From: Nitrincola sp.
GTDB lineage: Bacteria > Pseudomonadota > Gammaproteobacteria > Pseudomonadales > Balneatricaceae
Length of the DNA: 64,000 nucleotides
Assembly (NCBI GenBank): GCA_021208565.1
Contig: JAJOJN010000062.1
Coordinates: 1-64,000, forward strand
Direction of reading: 5' to 3'
The notes below the pieces were generated by a model, which saw nothing but the letters and a program-made list of their open reading frames with translations, did no database searches and was not told the DNA's origin. Made by a program: the position numbers and the translations under genes. Below are positions 30,284 through 42,510 of the stretch, one piece after another; positions within the stretch are counted from its first letter, which is position 1; each line of letters begins with the position of its first letter.

Positions 30284-33200
30284 TTATCGTTCACGTGTAA
30301 AAAAGAAATCTGCACCACTTCCAACACTACTACTTTGTGCTTCAACCTTCCACATAGAGCTGAGACGATATGAAAGTGTGAGCACTTCAACCGATTCCAG
30401 AAGACTGACGCCATAACGTATATATAAACGAGGGGTGAGATACTTTCCAATAAAGAAGGCAGATGATCCAGTGTCATCGGTATCAAAACCAAACTCATCT
30501 AAATTCAGTTCTTCTCTAAGTTGACCGGTGATGGTGTTGCCACCCTGCATAGACAAGGCTAAGGCCGCTTGCAACATCATTGACTGTTCAGAAGCTGAAG
30601 ACTCTCCTGGGCCTCGACCTAAAATCAGATAAGACATAATACTACTGTCTGGCATGGCAGGTGTTGAGAAAAGTGTAAACTCAGGGTTGAGAAGGGTTCC
30701 CACAATACGAGCACCCGCTTCAACGGTGTCAATGGTTCTTGAAACTCTTAAATCCAAGCCAGGATTATCAATCGGCCCACCACTAAAAACCAAGCTGCCA
30801 CGTTGAATCGTCATGCTTTGACCAAATAAACGATAGTCACCACTTTCAACTTGTATAGTGCCTGAAGCTCGGGTCGCACTGGCACCATCATCTTGAATAC
30901 GAATTCGACCCAAGAGTCGACCATTAAAGCCAAAGGCTTCCACTACCACTGAATCACCTAGAATCAACTCCAAATCAGTGAGTAGCGGAAGGTTTCTTTC
31001 AGTAAACCCGTCCTCCTCCACATCCACAAAGACAACATCTTCAGAGGCTCGTATTGCATTTTGAGCTTGCTGACGGGGCGGTGTGATATGCGCAAACGGT
31101 ACGGTAATGCTGCCTCCTACACGAATCGCTTCATCTACTATAATCGACATATCAGGCGAAATGAGCAAGTTGATTTCCGTCGCCATAGCTTCGAAATTTT
31201 CACCTTGAATGGTCAGTAATCCTTCAAATGAGGCGAGATTAAACTCACCATTTAATCGGATCTCTCCTTGACCTGAGCCGATTAACCCTTGCAGGGACAT
31301 CACTTCGCCCTCATCGCCCTCGGAGCGAATAGAAAGCTGTAAAGGCGATAAGCGAATACCCTGTGCCGGTAGATCTGCACCCGCGTTCTTTAAATCAAAA
31401 AAAACCACGTACAACGGGCTGTGTAATACTGCCTGAAATATTAAAGCGTCCTTGAAGCTGCCCTTCTATCTCTTGAACATTCGGCACAAAAACGCTAATC
31501 ATTTCTAAATCATTAATGTCTAATGCAATATCACCAGAAAGCAATTGCTGCCTAGAGAGTTGTTGAATGGCGAGATTTGCAGATAGCTGACCGTCCATTT
31601 CAGTAAAAGGTGCAGCAATCTCTGCATTCAAATTATCACCGCTCAAATTGGCGTTGATACGAACGGGGTCTAAATCAAAGTCAGGCTGATCGTCTGGCGT
31701 AATGAGTTTACCGGGTGTTGTGGTGAGCAATACTTGAGCCGAAGGGTGTTGACTGCCTTGTTGAGAAAACTGTCCAGATAGATTCAAGTTGGACTCTATT
31801 TGTACGCCATCCAATAGGGATCTAACAGACGCAGTGACAGATTAGACAAGCTGAACTCAGCCGAGGTACGATTTGAACTGTTCTTGCTGGCTGTTAGGCA
31901 GAGGGTTGCGCTGCCCTGTGATTGCAGCAAACATAGCTCATCTAGATTGAAAACGGGGCTATTGACATCTAAAAGCTGTAGAACTTTGCTGCTGCCAACG
32001 CCCGACTTCTCGTCTCTCCAGACTTAGCTCAGATAAACTGCCGTTATAGGCTTGAGTTTCTAAATTTAATCGGCCGTTAATCAAGGCTGATAACTCGATC
32101 AACTCTCCTTGTGTCACCAGTTCGAGTCGATGCTGCTCAGGACGTCCAGTTAACGTGATTGCTACCGAATCAAGTGATTCACCAGCCGCAGAAACCTCGC
32201 TCAAAGAGAGCTCAAGATTAGAGTTATTTGTGCCACTGAGATCCACTTGAATATCGCCTTCTAAGCGAGCCACTTTATTATCATCGAAGGCAAGATTTTC
32301 ACCCGACAGCGTCGCGCTAATTGCAGGAGTCATCATAGGCCCTTGTAATTGGCCTGACGCACTGAGTTGGCCTGACAACTCGGGTAACAGCAATGATAAG
32401 TTGGGAGCGTTAAGGTTGAAACGGATCGCCAATTGCTCATTCTGCATCTGTCCTTGAAGATCAACCTGTGTTTCACCTAAAGCGATGACGAGCGATTCAA
32501 TGTTAATCTCATCCGTTGAGTATTGCACACGACCTTGACCACTTAATGGCTGATCTCTCAGCTCTCCAGATAAGTTAACAATATTTAGATCCACATTAGG
32601 GCCTGAATCGCTTAATTTACCTTGAGTTACCAATTCGAGTTGAATATTACCTTCCAGCTCCGGATTAAATTGACCGGGATTCAGGTTTTCCACTAAAACT
32701 TGTGTGTTCCACGCTATTTCCGAAGCCCAGTCTAGCGAGCCACCAATGTTCACTTTCCCACCCAGTAACTCTGCGTTTAAGGTGAAATCTGTCAAGGATT
32801 CTGTACTTCCCTCACCCTTAAAGTTGAGCGCGGTTTCAGGAATATCAGCGCCTGAAATAGAAGCTGACAGCTCTGCGATATACTGATTTAATTGGCCTTT
32901 TAGAGTTAAATCTGCGCGGGGTATCGAGACGAGCTTAGGCTCGCCATCGTCAATAATGGGATAAGCAACATTATTGGCCGTTACTGAAAAATCTAGCAAG
33001 GGATCTAACCATTGAGTGAGCTTCCCGCTTAAAGAGAGCTCTGTCTCAACGTCTGTCAGTTGAATGAGTAGCTTTTCAATACGCAACTCTTCCGTATAAG
33101 GCGAAACCTCCGCCTTAATCGTACTGGAAATATTGCCGGTTAACTCAGTCGATAACTGGTTTTCGAGCGTGGCGTTAAGCTGATCTATATCACCGGATAT

Positions 33201-33892
33201 CGACAAGCCGCCCACAATACTGGAATTCACCGGTGTCTCAAGAGGCTGCCCTATAATTGCTTCGATATCGGCAAGCTCGATAAACCAGTTTAGGTTTGAT
33301 GAAAGATCATATCGATCAAAAAGGTTGAAGCTGTGCCTGCCACTCGAGCCAAGTGCTTCCCTGTTCGATTCGAAAAGACTCAATGCTGATATGTTGATCA
33401 ATACTTGCGGAAAGAAAAATTCTTTCAACACGATATACCTGTTCAGACTGGTGCACAGACACATCACTGAGTTGAAAAGAGCCTAAATGCAATGAAAAAG
33501 GTAATTTTACATCAGGCAACTCGGGCAGTTGAAAGGGTTCACTTTCTGACTCAGGCTGTGGTTCGGATTCAGGTAAATGAAGCGTTAAACCGTCAAGGTG
33601 TAAAAGATCGACACATAAACGCGATCTCAGCAAACAAGATGGTTTCCAATCGAGTAAAGCGCTTTCGAGCATTACTAGTGTATCATCTTGTTTATAAACA
33701 ATGTTGTTGACTTTAAGGCCACCAGCCAAGGCACCAGAGATCGAACCTATCTGAACCTCTTCAGGTATGAATCCTTTGCCTAGTTTTAAAGCAATGGCAG
33801 GAACGCCCGGCACAAAAAACGATCGTTAATAACAGCGCAATCAGCAGTAAAATGATTAACAGCGGATAAAATAAAAGACGTTTCAAAATCAC
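30284..33892 (-). CDS. tamB: Translocation and assembly module subunit TamB, broken into four or more ORFs by frameshifts
   Basis: Long beta-helical repeats; C-term DUF490 signature ...SYLILGRGPGESSASEQSMMLQAALALS...GKYLTPRLYIRYGVSLLESVEVLTLSYRLS; overlaps tamA stop. Confidence 0.9.
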
Positions 33893-35640
33893 AAATCAGG
33901 TCCCAACGTAAAGTGTATTCGGAAGCCACTGTCTTCAAGCGGTTTAGCTAAATCAACACGAATTGGGCCAACGGGTGATTGCCAGCGAACACCAAATCCA
34001 GCACTGGTTTTAACCGGTTCACTGAAATCATCAAAAGCATTGCCTGCATCGATAAAGCCAGCAAGTCGCCAGTTAGGTCGAAACATATAATCGGCTTCGA
34101 CACTACCCACCATCAGGTACTGCCCACCGATGACATTGCCTTTGGCGCTGACCGGCCCAAGTGTTTGGAAGTCGTAACCACGAACACTATTATCGCCACC
34201 CGCGTAAAACCTCATGCTCGCCGGAACTTGATCAAAATTATCAGTATAGGTGGCACCTAGCTCAAAACGACTCAATAAGCGCCAGTTATCCCCCATTGGA
34301 TCGACGCGTTTTCCATTAAGGGTAAGTTGTAGCAAGCTAATATCAGACAAAAGTGAATCAGAGGCGGCTGCAACCGAAAAGCCAATACTATGACCTTTGC
34401 GTGTATTGAAGAGATCATCAGCAACGGTTTTACTGAATTTTGCTCGAGGTAACAGTAACAATACGCTACGGGTATCACCATCAAAGGTAAATTGCTCCTG
34501 TTCAAGATCAAGAGTCAGCACTCTTTCCCAATCATTAATCTGTTTTTGCCAAATGCCACCCACTGAATAGGTTCTAGAGTCGATAGTATCGGAGTTTTCC
34601 TCAGTAAAACGCCCTCGAACACCAAATTGATCAAAGCGAGGATCTATTCCCGGAATCATGTAACTACCGGAAATATCATTTCGAATTTCGGACAATCTCA
34701 AATTAGCATTCAGACGATGGCCTCTCTTATTCACGAAGCGTCGGTCCATACCCAACTGAATACGAGCGCCCGTATCGGTTCCGAAACCTATACCGGCGCG
34801 ATAAAGGTTTCGAGGTCGAGGCGTCAAGCTCACCTGAACAGGTATTTCGCCATCCTCTAGTTCATTAATTAGAGGAAGCACTTCGACATCGGCAAAATAG
34901 TTACTATCGATGAGTGCTGATTGAAGATCGATCAGTTGTGTGACATCGATATAGTCCCCCTCTTGAAAGCGAGGATAACGTCTCAGTAGGTTTTCAGAAA
35001 TGGGTGATTCCGAAAAGCGAATTTCACTAATTCTAGTGCGTTGACCGGTGGCATAACTTAAATCAATTTCAGCCGTGTTCTCTTCGCGGTTAACATAGAT
35101 GCGAGAACGTTGAAATCTGGCTCGATAATAGCCTCGCTCTGCAGCAACCGATTGCAGTCTGTTCTTAAGGCGGTTATAGGCTTGATGATCCAGAGCGACA
35201 CCCTCTCTAAGCGCGCTGGATTCGATAATCTCATTCAAAACGGGATCTGTTTTCCCCTCACCTAAGAGGCGAATGTTAACTCGTGTTAACGTGACTTGTG
35301 GACCTGGATTAATTTGGTATGACGCTAACCAGTCTCCATTAGCGAGCTGCGTGAGTTCGCTGGTAATTTCCGGATTGTAAAAACCGAACGGCTCAAGGGC
35401 GAGTCGAATTTCATCCAAGGCTCTGCGATGCAAAAATCGCAGGCGGCTTTCACTGGTTATTTGCTGGCTTTCGAGTGAGGCAATGCTTAGAAAAAGCTCT
35501 AACATTACCGGCAACTTCGTCACTTACACCATCAATTCTTAGAGCAAGCTGATCCGCAGAAACAAATCCAGCACACAGCATAAGGCCAGTACCAATTGCG
35601 GCAGACTTTAGCCAATTTGAAAGTCGGTGGGCATAGATGA
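33889..35640 (-). CDS. tamA: Translocation and assembly module subunit TamA (Omp85 family), N-terminus frameshifted near 35495; start approximate
   Basis: POTRA and beta-barrel: RPRNLYRAGIGFGTDTGARIQLGMDRRFVNKRGHRLNANLRLSEIRND; FYAGGDNSVRGYDFQTLGP; GFGVRWQSPVGPIRVDLAKPL. Confidence 0.9.
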
Positions 35641-35803
35641 GGGTTTGAATAACACGATCTCCCTGCTAAAAAGCAAACTCTTTATTCTTCCGCTATAAGG
35701 ATGTCATAAAATGGGGTACTTGATCCAGCATTTGAAGGGATAATTGAACGAATAAAGGCAGCCTAAGCTGCCTTATGAGATCCAAAAACAGTGACTCTCT
35801 TGA

Positions 35804-37699
35804 TTAGGACTTAGTGACCAATCCTTGAGCGTTCATGATGTCTTCGATTTCCGAAAGTGACGCTGGGTCATCAATCGTTGACGGAATGGTATATTCCTTA
35901 CCATCAGCGATTTGACGAAGCAACTTACGGAGGATCTTTCCGGAGCGGGTCTTTGGCAAGCGCTGAACAACAATGGCACGATTAAAGCAGGCGATTGGCC
36001 CTATCTCTTTACGCACCATAGCAATCAGTTCTTTTTCCAGTACCTCTTCTTCCGTATCCACCCCATCTTTCAACAGTACAAGACCTATTGGTGCTTGTCC
36101 CTTGAGCGGATCGTTGACGCCGATCACGGCGCACTCTGCAACAGCGGGATGCGCTGCAACAATTTCTTCCATTTCACCAGTAGACAGTCTGTGACCGGCT
36201 ACGTTGATGACATCATCGGTACGTCCCATGATAAAGACGTAACCCTCTTCATCCATGTAACCACCATCACCAGTGGTGTAGTATCCAGGCGCTTCAGTTA
36301 AATAACCGGTACGGAAGCGTTCAAAATCACCCCAAACTGTTGCAAGACAGCTCGGCGGAAGCGGTAGCTTGATGGCAATAGATCCTTGTTCACCACGTGG
36401 CAATGGATTGCCTTCAGAATCAAGAATCTCAATGTTATAGCCAGGAATTGGCAAGGTCGATGAACCTGGTTTCGTCGGCTTCAACTCGATGCCGGTTAAG
36501 TTACCACAGATCGCCCAGCCTGTTTCTGTTTGCCACCAGTGATCCACAACCGGCTTACCTGTTTTTTCAACGGTCCAGTCATAAGTCGGTGGATCCAAGC
36601 GCTCACCTGCCATGAAGATGGTTTTCAGTGCTGAGGTGTCGTACTTTTTGAATTCTAGCGCTTCTGGATCTTCTTTCTTAATGGCGCGGAAAGCGGTTGG
36701 CGCCGCAAATAAGGCTTTGACTTTGTAGTCCGCACAGACACGCCAGAAAGCACCGGCATCTGGAGTACGAACAGGTTTGCCTTCATACACAACGGTGGTG
36801 CAACCAGCAAGTAATGGTGCGTAGACAATGTAAGAGTGACCCACCACCCAGCCAACATCCGATGCTGCCCAGAAAACATCTCCGGGATTCATGTCATAAA
36901 TGGCTTTCATTGAGTATTTCAGTGCAACGGCATGACCACCGTTATCACGCTGAACCCCTTTAGGTTTTCCAGTCGTACCTGAAGTGTAAAGTACGTAAAG
37001 TGGATCAGTACCTTTTACTGGAACACAAGCAGAGGGTGTGGCTTTAGCCATGGCTTGATCCCAATCAACGTCTTGACCGTCAATCAATTCAGCTTTGGCT
37101 TGTGGACGTTGCAGAATAATGCAAGCATCAGGTTTATGTGCTGAAAGAGAAATTGCTTCGTCCAGCATCGGTTTGTATTCAATAATTTTTTTGACTTCAA
37201 CACCGCAAGATGCTGAAACAAGTACTTTAGGTTCGGCATCTTCAATACGTACTGCTAACTCATGTGGCGCAAACCCGCCAAACACGACTGAGTGAATGGC
37301 ACCTAAGCGAGCAACAGCTAGCATCGCAATCAAAGCTTCAGGGATCATTGGCATATAGAGGACAACACGATCACCCTTTTCGACGCCCTGATCTTTTAGA
37401 ACGCCAGCAAACAAGGCAACCTGATCGCGCATCTCTTTGTAGGTTAGGGTGCTTCTTGTATCGGTCACGGGCGAATCGTAGATAACCGCAAGCTGATCAC
37501 CACGCCCCTGCTCTACATGGTAATCAAGCGCCATATAAGCGGTGTTCATTTCACCATCGGCAAACCAGCGATAGATACCGTTTTCATCTTTTGACAGAAT
37601 CTGTTCCGGCTTTTTGTACCAGGGCACATCGGCTGCTTTTTCTGCCCAAAAGGCTTCCGGATTTTCAACAGATTGAGTGTATTCAGCATGATAGGACAT
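35804..37699 (-). CDS. prpE: Propionyl-CoA synthetase / acyl-CoA synthetase
   Basis: YVLYTSGTTGKPKGVQRDNGGHAVALKYSM, GYYTTGDGGYMDEEGYVFIMGRTDDVINVAGHRLSTGEMEE, KTRSGKILRK. Confidence 0.88.
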   Translation of the reverse strand: MSYHAEYTQSVENPEAFWAEKAADVPWYKKPEQILSKDENGIYRWFADGEMNTAYMALDYHVEQGRGDQLAVIYDSPVTDTRSTLTYKEMRDQVALFAGVLKDQGVEKGDRVVLYMPMIPEALIAMLAVARLGAIHSVVFGGFAPHELAVRIEDAEPKVLVSASCGVEVKKIIEYKPMLDEAISLSAHKPDACIILQRPQAKAELIDGQDVDWDQAMAKATPSACVPVKGTDPLYVLYTSGTTGKPKGVQRDNGGHAVALKYSMKAIYDMNPGDVFWAASDVGWVVGHSYIVYAPLLAGCTTVVYEGKPVRTPDAGAFWRVCADYKVKALFAAPTAFRAIKKEDPEALEFKKYDTSALKTIFMAGERLDPPTYDWTVEKTGKPVVDHWWQTETGWAICGNLTGIELKPTKPGSSTLPIPGYNIEILDSEGNPLPRGEQGSIAIKLPLPPSCLATVWGDFERFRTGYLTEAPGYYTTGDGGYMDEEGYVFIMGRTDDVINVAGHRLSTGEMEEIVAAHPAVAECAVIGVNDPLKGQAPIGLVLLKDGVDTEEEVLEKELIAMVRKEIGPIACFNRAIVVQRLPKTRSGKILRKLLRQIADGKEYTIPSTIDDPASLSEIEDIMNAQGLVTKS

Positions 37700-38073
37700 A
37701 GAGCGGGCCCTTTTGATTAGTTAGTAGCACGAATTTGAGGGGCTGGTCTTATTATTGTTGACACTTGACCCTGACATAGGCGAACACTTTAACGAAACTA
37801 GACCACAATTTAACTAAGACAAAAGGATGATTTTTGACTATATGACTCTGAAAGCTACAGAATGCGGGCTTATGCAAAATTAAAATAATTTTAGCTTGCT
37901 TAACTCATGTGTCGACAATCTGAGCCAAGCTGATGTTGATATTCAAGTTTTTCTCTTTTTCGCCAATTAGAAACTTTTTCATCCCAACATGAGCAGGGTT
38001 CAGGCAAACCTGTCAGGTTTTCAGGTACAATTCACGATAATTTTGTGTCCGTCATTAACAAAGGCATTACTTC

Positions 38074-41000
38074 GTGAGTAAATCCGCAACCTTCAACTCG
38101 CTTGAAAAGACGCTGAACCAGCGCATTATGATTCTGGATGGTGGTATGGGCACCATGATCCAAAACCGTAAACTTGAAGAAGCTGACTACCGAGGTAGTC
38201 GTTTTGCTGATTGGCATGTCGATGTTAAAGGCAACAATGATTTATTAGTGCTAACGCAACCGGATCTGATTCGAGATATTCACTTGGAATATCTGCGCGC
38301 TGGTGCTGACATCATCGAAACCAACACCTTTAACGCCACGGTAATTGCCATGGCTGACTATGAGATGGAAAGTCTCAGTCGTGAAATCAACGTGGCAGCG
38401 GCACGCTTAGCAAGAGAAGCCTGTGATTTGGTGAGTGTTGAAACACCGGATCGCCCTCGTTATGTAGCGGGTGTATTAGGCCCGACCAACCGGACTGCCT
38501 CTATCTCTCCTGACGTTAATGATCCCGGTTATCGCAATGTGTCATTCGATGAGTTGGTGGAAGCCTATACCGAATCCATTGACGGATTATTAGAAGGTGG
38601 TTCGGATCTGATTTTGATCGAAACCATCTTTGATACTCTAAATGCTAAAGCAGCTATCTATGCTGTTGAGCAGTATTTTGATGATCACCAAATCCGTATT
38701 CCGGTGATGATCTCTGGCACCATTACCGATGCCTCGGGACGTACCTTATCGGGACAAACCACTGAAGCCTTCTGGAACTCCGTCAATCACGCTCGCCCTA
38801 TTAGTATCGGCTTGAACTGTGCCTTGGGTCCCAAAGAGCTGCGTCAATATGTCGAAGAGTTGTCACGTATTGCCAATACCTATGTGTCGGTTCACCCTAA
38901 CGCTGGTTTACCGAATGCCTTTGGTGAATATGATGAAACCCCTGAGCAGATGGCGGTGGAGATTCATGAATGGGCGGAATCAGGTTTTGTTAATATTGTT
39001 GGTGGCTGCTGTGGTACGACGCCAGATCATATCCGCGTGATCCGTGAAGCCATTGAAAACTGCCCTCCTCGTCAAATCCCGGATATTGCGGTTGAGTGTC
39101 GACTGGCGGGTCTCGAACCTTTGAATATTGGTGCGGATACCCTGTTTGTGAACGTGGGTGAACGGACCAACGTTACCGGTTCAGCTCGCTTTCGCCGACT
39201 CATCAAAGAAGGTGACTATGAAACCGCGCTTGATGTCGCTCGTCAGCAGGTTGAGTCGGGTGCCCAGATTATCGATATCAATATGGACGAAGGGATGCTG
39301 GATGCTGAAGCGGCGATGATACGCTTCTTGAATCTAATTGCCTCAGAACCCGATATCTCTCGAGTACCCATCATGCTCGACTCTTCCAAGTGGGAGATTC
39401 TGGAGCAAGGCTTAAAGCGTATTCAAGGTAAAGGCATAGTTAACTCCATCAGCTTGAAGGAAGGTGAAGAAAACTTCATCGAGCAAGCGCGTAAGATTCG
39501 TCGTTATGGTGCGGCTGTCGTGGTGATGGCCTTCGATGAAACCGGACAAGCCGATACCTATCAGCGCAAAATAGAGATTTGTGAGCGCTCCTACAAAGTC
39601 TTGACTGAAAAAGTCGGCTTCCCGCCCGAAGATATTATTTTTGACCCTAATATCTTTGCGATTGCCACCGGAATTGAAGAGCATGACAACTATGCTGTGG
39701 ACTTTATTCAAGCCACGCATTGGATCAAAAAGCATCTGCCCTACGCCATGGTTTCGGGGGGTGTGTCTAACGTGTCCTTCTCTTTCCGTGGTAACGATAA
39801 AGTGCGTGAAGCGATTCACTGTGTGTTCCTCTATCACGCCATTCGCAATGGCATGGACATGGGCATCGTCAACGCTGGTCAATTAGCGATCTATGACGAC
39901 CTACCGGCTGACCTGAAAGAGCATGTAGAAGATATCGTCTTGAACCGCCGCAGCGATGCCACTGAGCGTATGCTGGAACTGGCGGAAAAGTACCGTGGGG
40001 GTGCAAGCGAAACTTCGAGTACGCAAGATCTATCATGGCGCGAACAGAATGTCGAAAAACGTCTTGAGCACGCCTTAGTTAAAGGCATCACTGACTATAT
40101 CGACGAGGATGTCGAGGAGTGTCGTCAAAAGTTCGATCGTCCTATTCAAGTGATTGAAGGGCCGTTAATGGATGGCATGGGTGTCGTCGGTGATCTGTTT
40201 GGTGCCGGTAAGATGTTCTTACCACAGGTGGTGAAATCCGCTCGCGTGATGAAAAAAGCGGTGGCTTACTTAATGCCCTACATTGAGGCTGCTAAAGCCG
40301 ATAATGCCAGTAGTTCTGCTGGCAAAGTGATCATGGCCACCGTAAAGGGTGACGTGCATGACATCGGCAAGAATATCGTGGGTGTGGTACTGCAGTGTAA
40401 CAACTTTGAAGTGATCGATCTGGGTGTGATGGTGCCGAGTGAAACCATCCTGAAAACCGCCCGCGAACATAATGCCGACATCATTGGTCTATCCGGTTTG
40501 ATTACACCGTCATTGGATGAGATGGTTCACGTCGCCAAAGAGATGCAACGCCAAGGCTTCCAGATACCGCTGATGATCGGTGGTGCGACCACATCGAAAG
40601 CGCATACTGCGGTGAAGATTGAACCTCACTACAAGAACAATCAGGTGGTGCATGTCACCAATGCTTCTCGTTCAGTAGGCGTGGCTTCCTCCCTGCTATC
40701 TAAGGAAAGAAAAGATCAATTTATCAAAGAGATAAAAGAAGAATATCAAGCAGTGCGTGAGCGTCACGCCGAGCGGCAACAAGACTCTCGCCGAGTCACG
40801 TTAGAGGCCGCCAGAGCCAATCACTACCCTATTGATTGGGACGCCTATACTCCGCCACAACCTCTTAAACCCGGTATTCATGTGTTTAAGGATTATGACC
40901 TCAATCAGATTCGAGACTTTATTGATTGGACACCCTTCTTCCAATCCTGGGAGCTGGCGGGTCGTTATCCCAGAATTTTGACTGACGAAGTCGTTGGTGA

Positions 41001-41785
41001 AGAAGCAACCAAGTTGTTTGCAGATGCTCAAGCGATGCTGGATGATCTGATCAACAACAAACGGATTCAAGCCCATGCCGTGATCGGTCTCTTCCCTGCC
41101 AATCAGGTAGGACATGACGATATCGAGCTTTATACCGGCGTTGATCGTGAGCAAACCTTGATGCGTGTGCATCAGTTGCGCCAACAGGTACAAAAAAATC
41201 GAAGGTAAAGCGAACATGTGTCTGGCTGACTTTGTGGCGCCGAAAGCCAGTGGTCAGCCCGATTGGATCGGTGGCTTTGCAGTCAGTACCGGTTTTGGTG
41301 TCGATGAATTAGTGGCAGACTATGAATCGCGTCAGGATATCTACAACAGCATTATGGTGAAAGCGGTTGCTGATCGTCTTGCAGAAGCTTTTGCTGAGCA
41401 CCTGCACTCCCGTGTCAGACGTGAGTTTTGGGGTTATGCTCAGGATGAGTCTCTGGATAACGAAGCACTGATTAAAGAGCAGTATCAAGGCATTCGACCG
41501 GCACCAGGCTACCCAGCCTGCCCTGAACACACGGAGAAAGGTCTTCTGTGGCAACTGCTCAGTGTCGAAGAAAACACCGGCATTACCCTCACGGATAGCT
41601 ACGCCATGCTACCCACGGCAGCGGTCAGTGGCTGGTACTTTAGCCACCCAGAATCGCAATATTTTGGTATTGGTAAACTGAGTGAAGATCAGGTCGAAAG
41701 CTATGCGCACCGTAAAGGCTGGAGCATGGCTGAAGCGGAACGCTGGTTGTCCCCTAACTTGGGATATGAGCCTGAACAAAACTGA
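38074..41785 (+). CDS. metH: Cobalamin-dependent methionine synthase, one extra A in the run at 41192-41198
   Basis: [55 protein letters not shown] (B12 motif), activation domain continues in ORF 41165-41785. Confidence 0.96.
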
Positions 41786-41807
41786 TTGATAGAAAGAGAT
41801 CACTGAC

Positions 41808-42444
41808 GTGGAACATCAATTTTGGAAAGATCGATGGGAGCTTAATCAAATCGGCTTCCATCAAGAAGAGATCAACGAATATTTAAGCAGTCATTGGCAA
41901 GCACTGGGAATCCGTGATGGTGCTCCTGTGTTTGTTCCTTTGTGTGGTAAAAGCTTGGATATGCTGTGGCTTCGCGAACAGGGCCATGCCGTGCTGGGTA
42001 TTGAACTGAGTGAAATGGCGTTAGCGCAGTTTTTTACCGAAAACCAACTCCCCTATACCCGTGAAGAACGTGGTCACTTTATTGAGTTTACCAGCGAGCA
42101 GATACGTTTATTAGCCGGTGACTTTTTCAGTCTAACCCCTGAAGATATCGCACCGATTGAAGCGGTGTATGACAGAGCATCTTTGATTGCCTTACCACCG
42201 GAAATGCGACGTGGATTATGCCAAACATATGGCAACACTCTTACCCGCTGACGCCCATATCTTACTCATTTCACTTGAGTATGACGATGGTATGCTGAAA
42301 GGCCCACCTTTTTGTGTTCGAGAAGAGGAAGTTCAGCAACTCTTTTCACCCTGGTTTGACGTTAAGGTTCAAGGACGTTTTGACGGTGTGTGGGCAAAGA
42401 AAAAGCCTGCAACGGAAGTGGTGTATACCTTAACCAAACGCTAG
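41808..42444 (+). CDS. tpm: Thiopurine S-methyltransferase, frameshifted near 42215
   Basis: MEHQFWKDRWELNQIGFHQEEINEYLSSHW...VFVPLCGKSLDMLWLREQGHAVLGIELSE. Confidence 0.88.
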
Positions 42445-42463
42445 CGTTTGCGCGGATAAAAAA

Positions 42464-42498
42464 GGGTCCATCATTCACTTCGGTGAGATGATGGACCC
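42464..42498 (-). terminator. Intrinsic terminator of the minus-strand EF-hand gene
   Basis: GGGTCCATCAT...ATGATGGACCC hairpin followed by a T run on the minus strand. Confidence 0.8.
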
Positions 42499-42510
42499 GA
42501 TCAATAAGGT

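Noticed and set aside
30284-33892. Several independent AsmA-like genes
   Set aside because: ORF fragments are consecutive parts of one TamB, broken by frameshifts, next to tamA.
37700-38073. Cobalamin riboswitch or other RNA element upstream of metH
   Set aside because: I could not recognise a B12-box or conserved stem pattern in this AT-rich intergenic region; a covariance-model search would be decisive.
41165-42444. Separate small genes after metH and within tpm
   Set aside because: They are the frameshifted C-terminal parts of MetH and of thiopurine methyltransferase.
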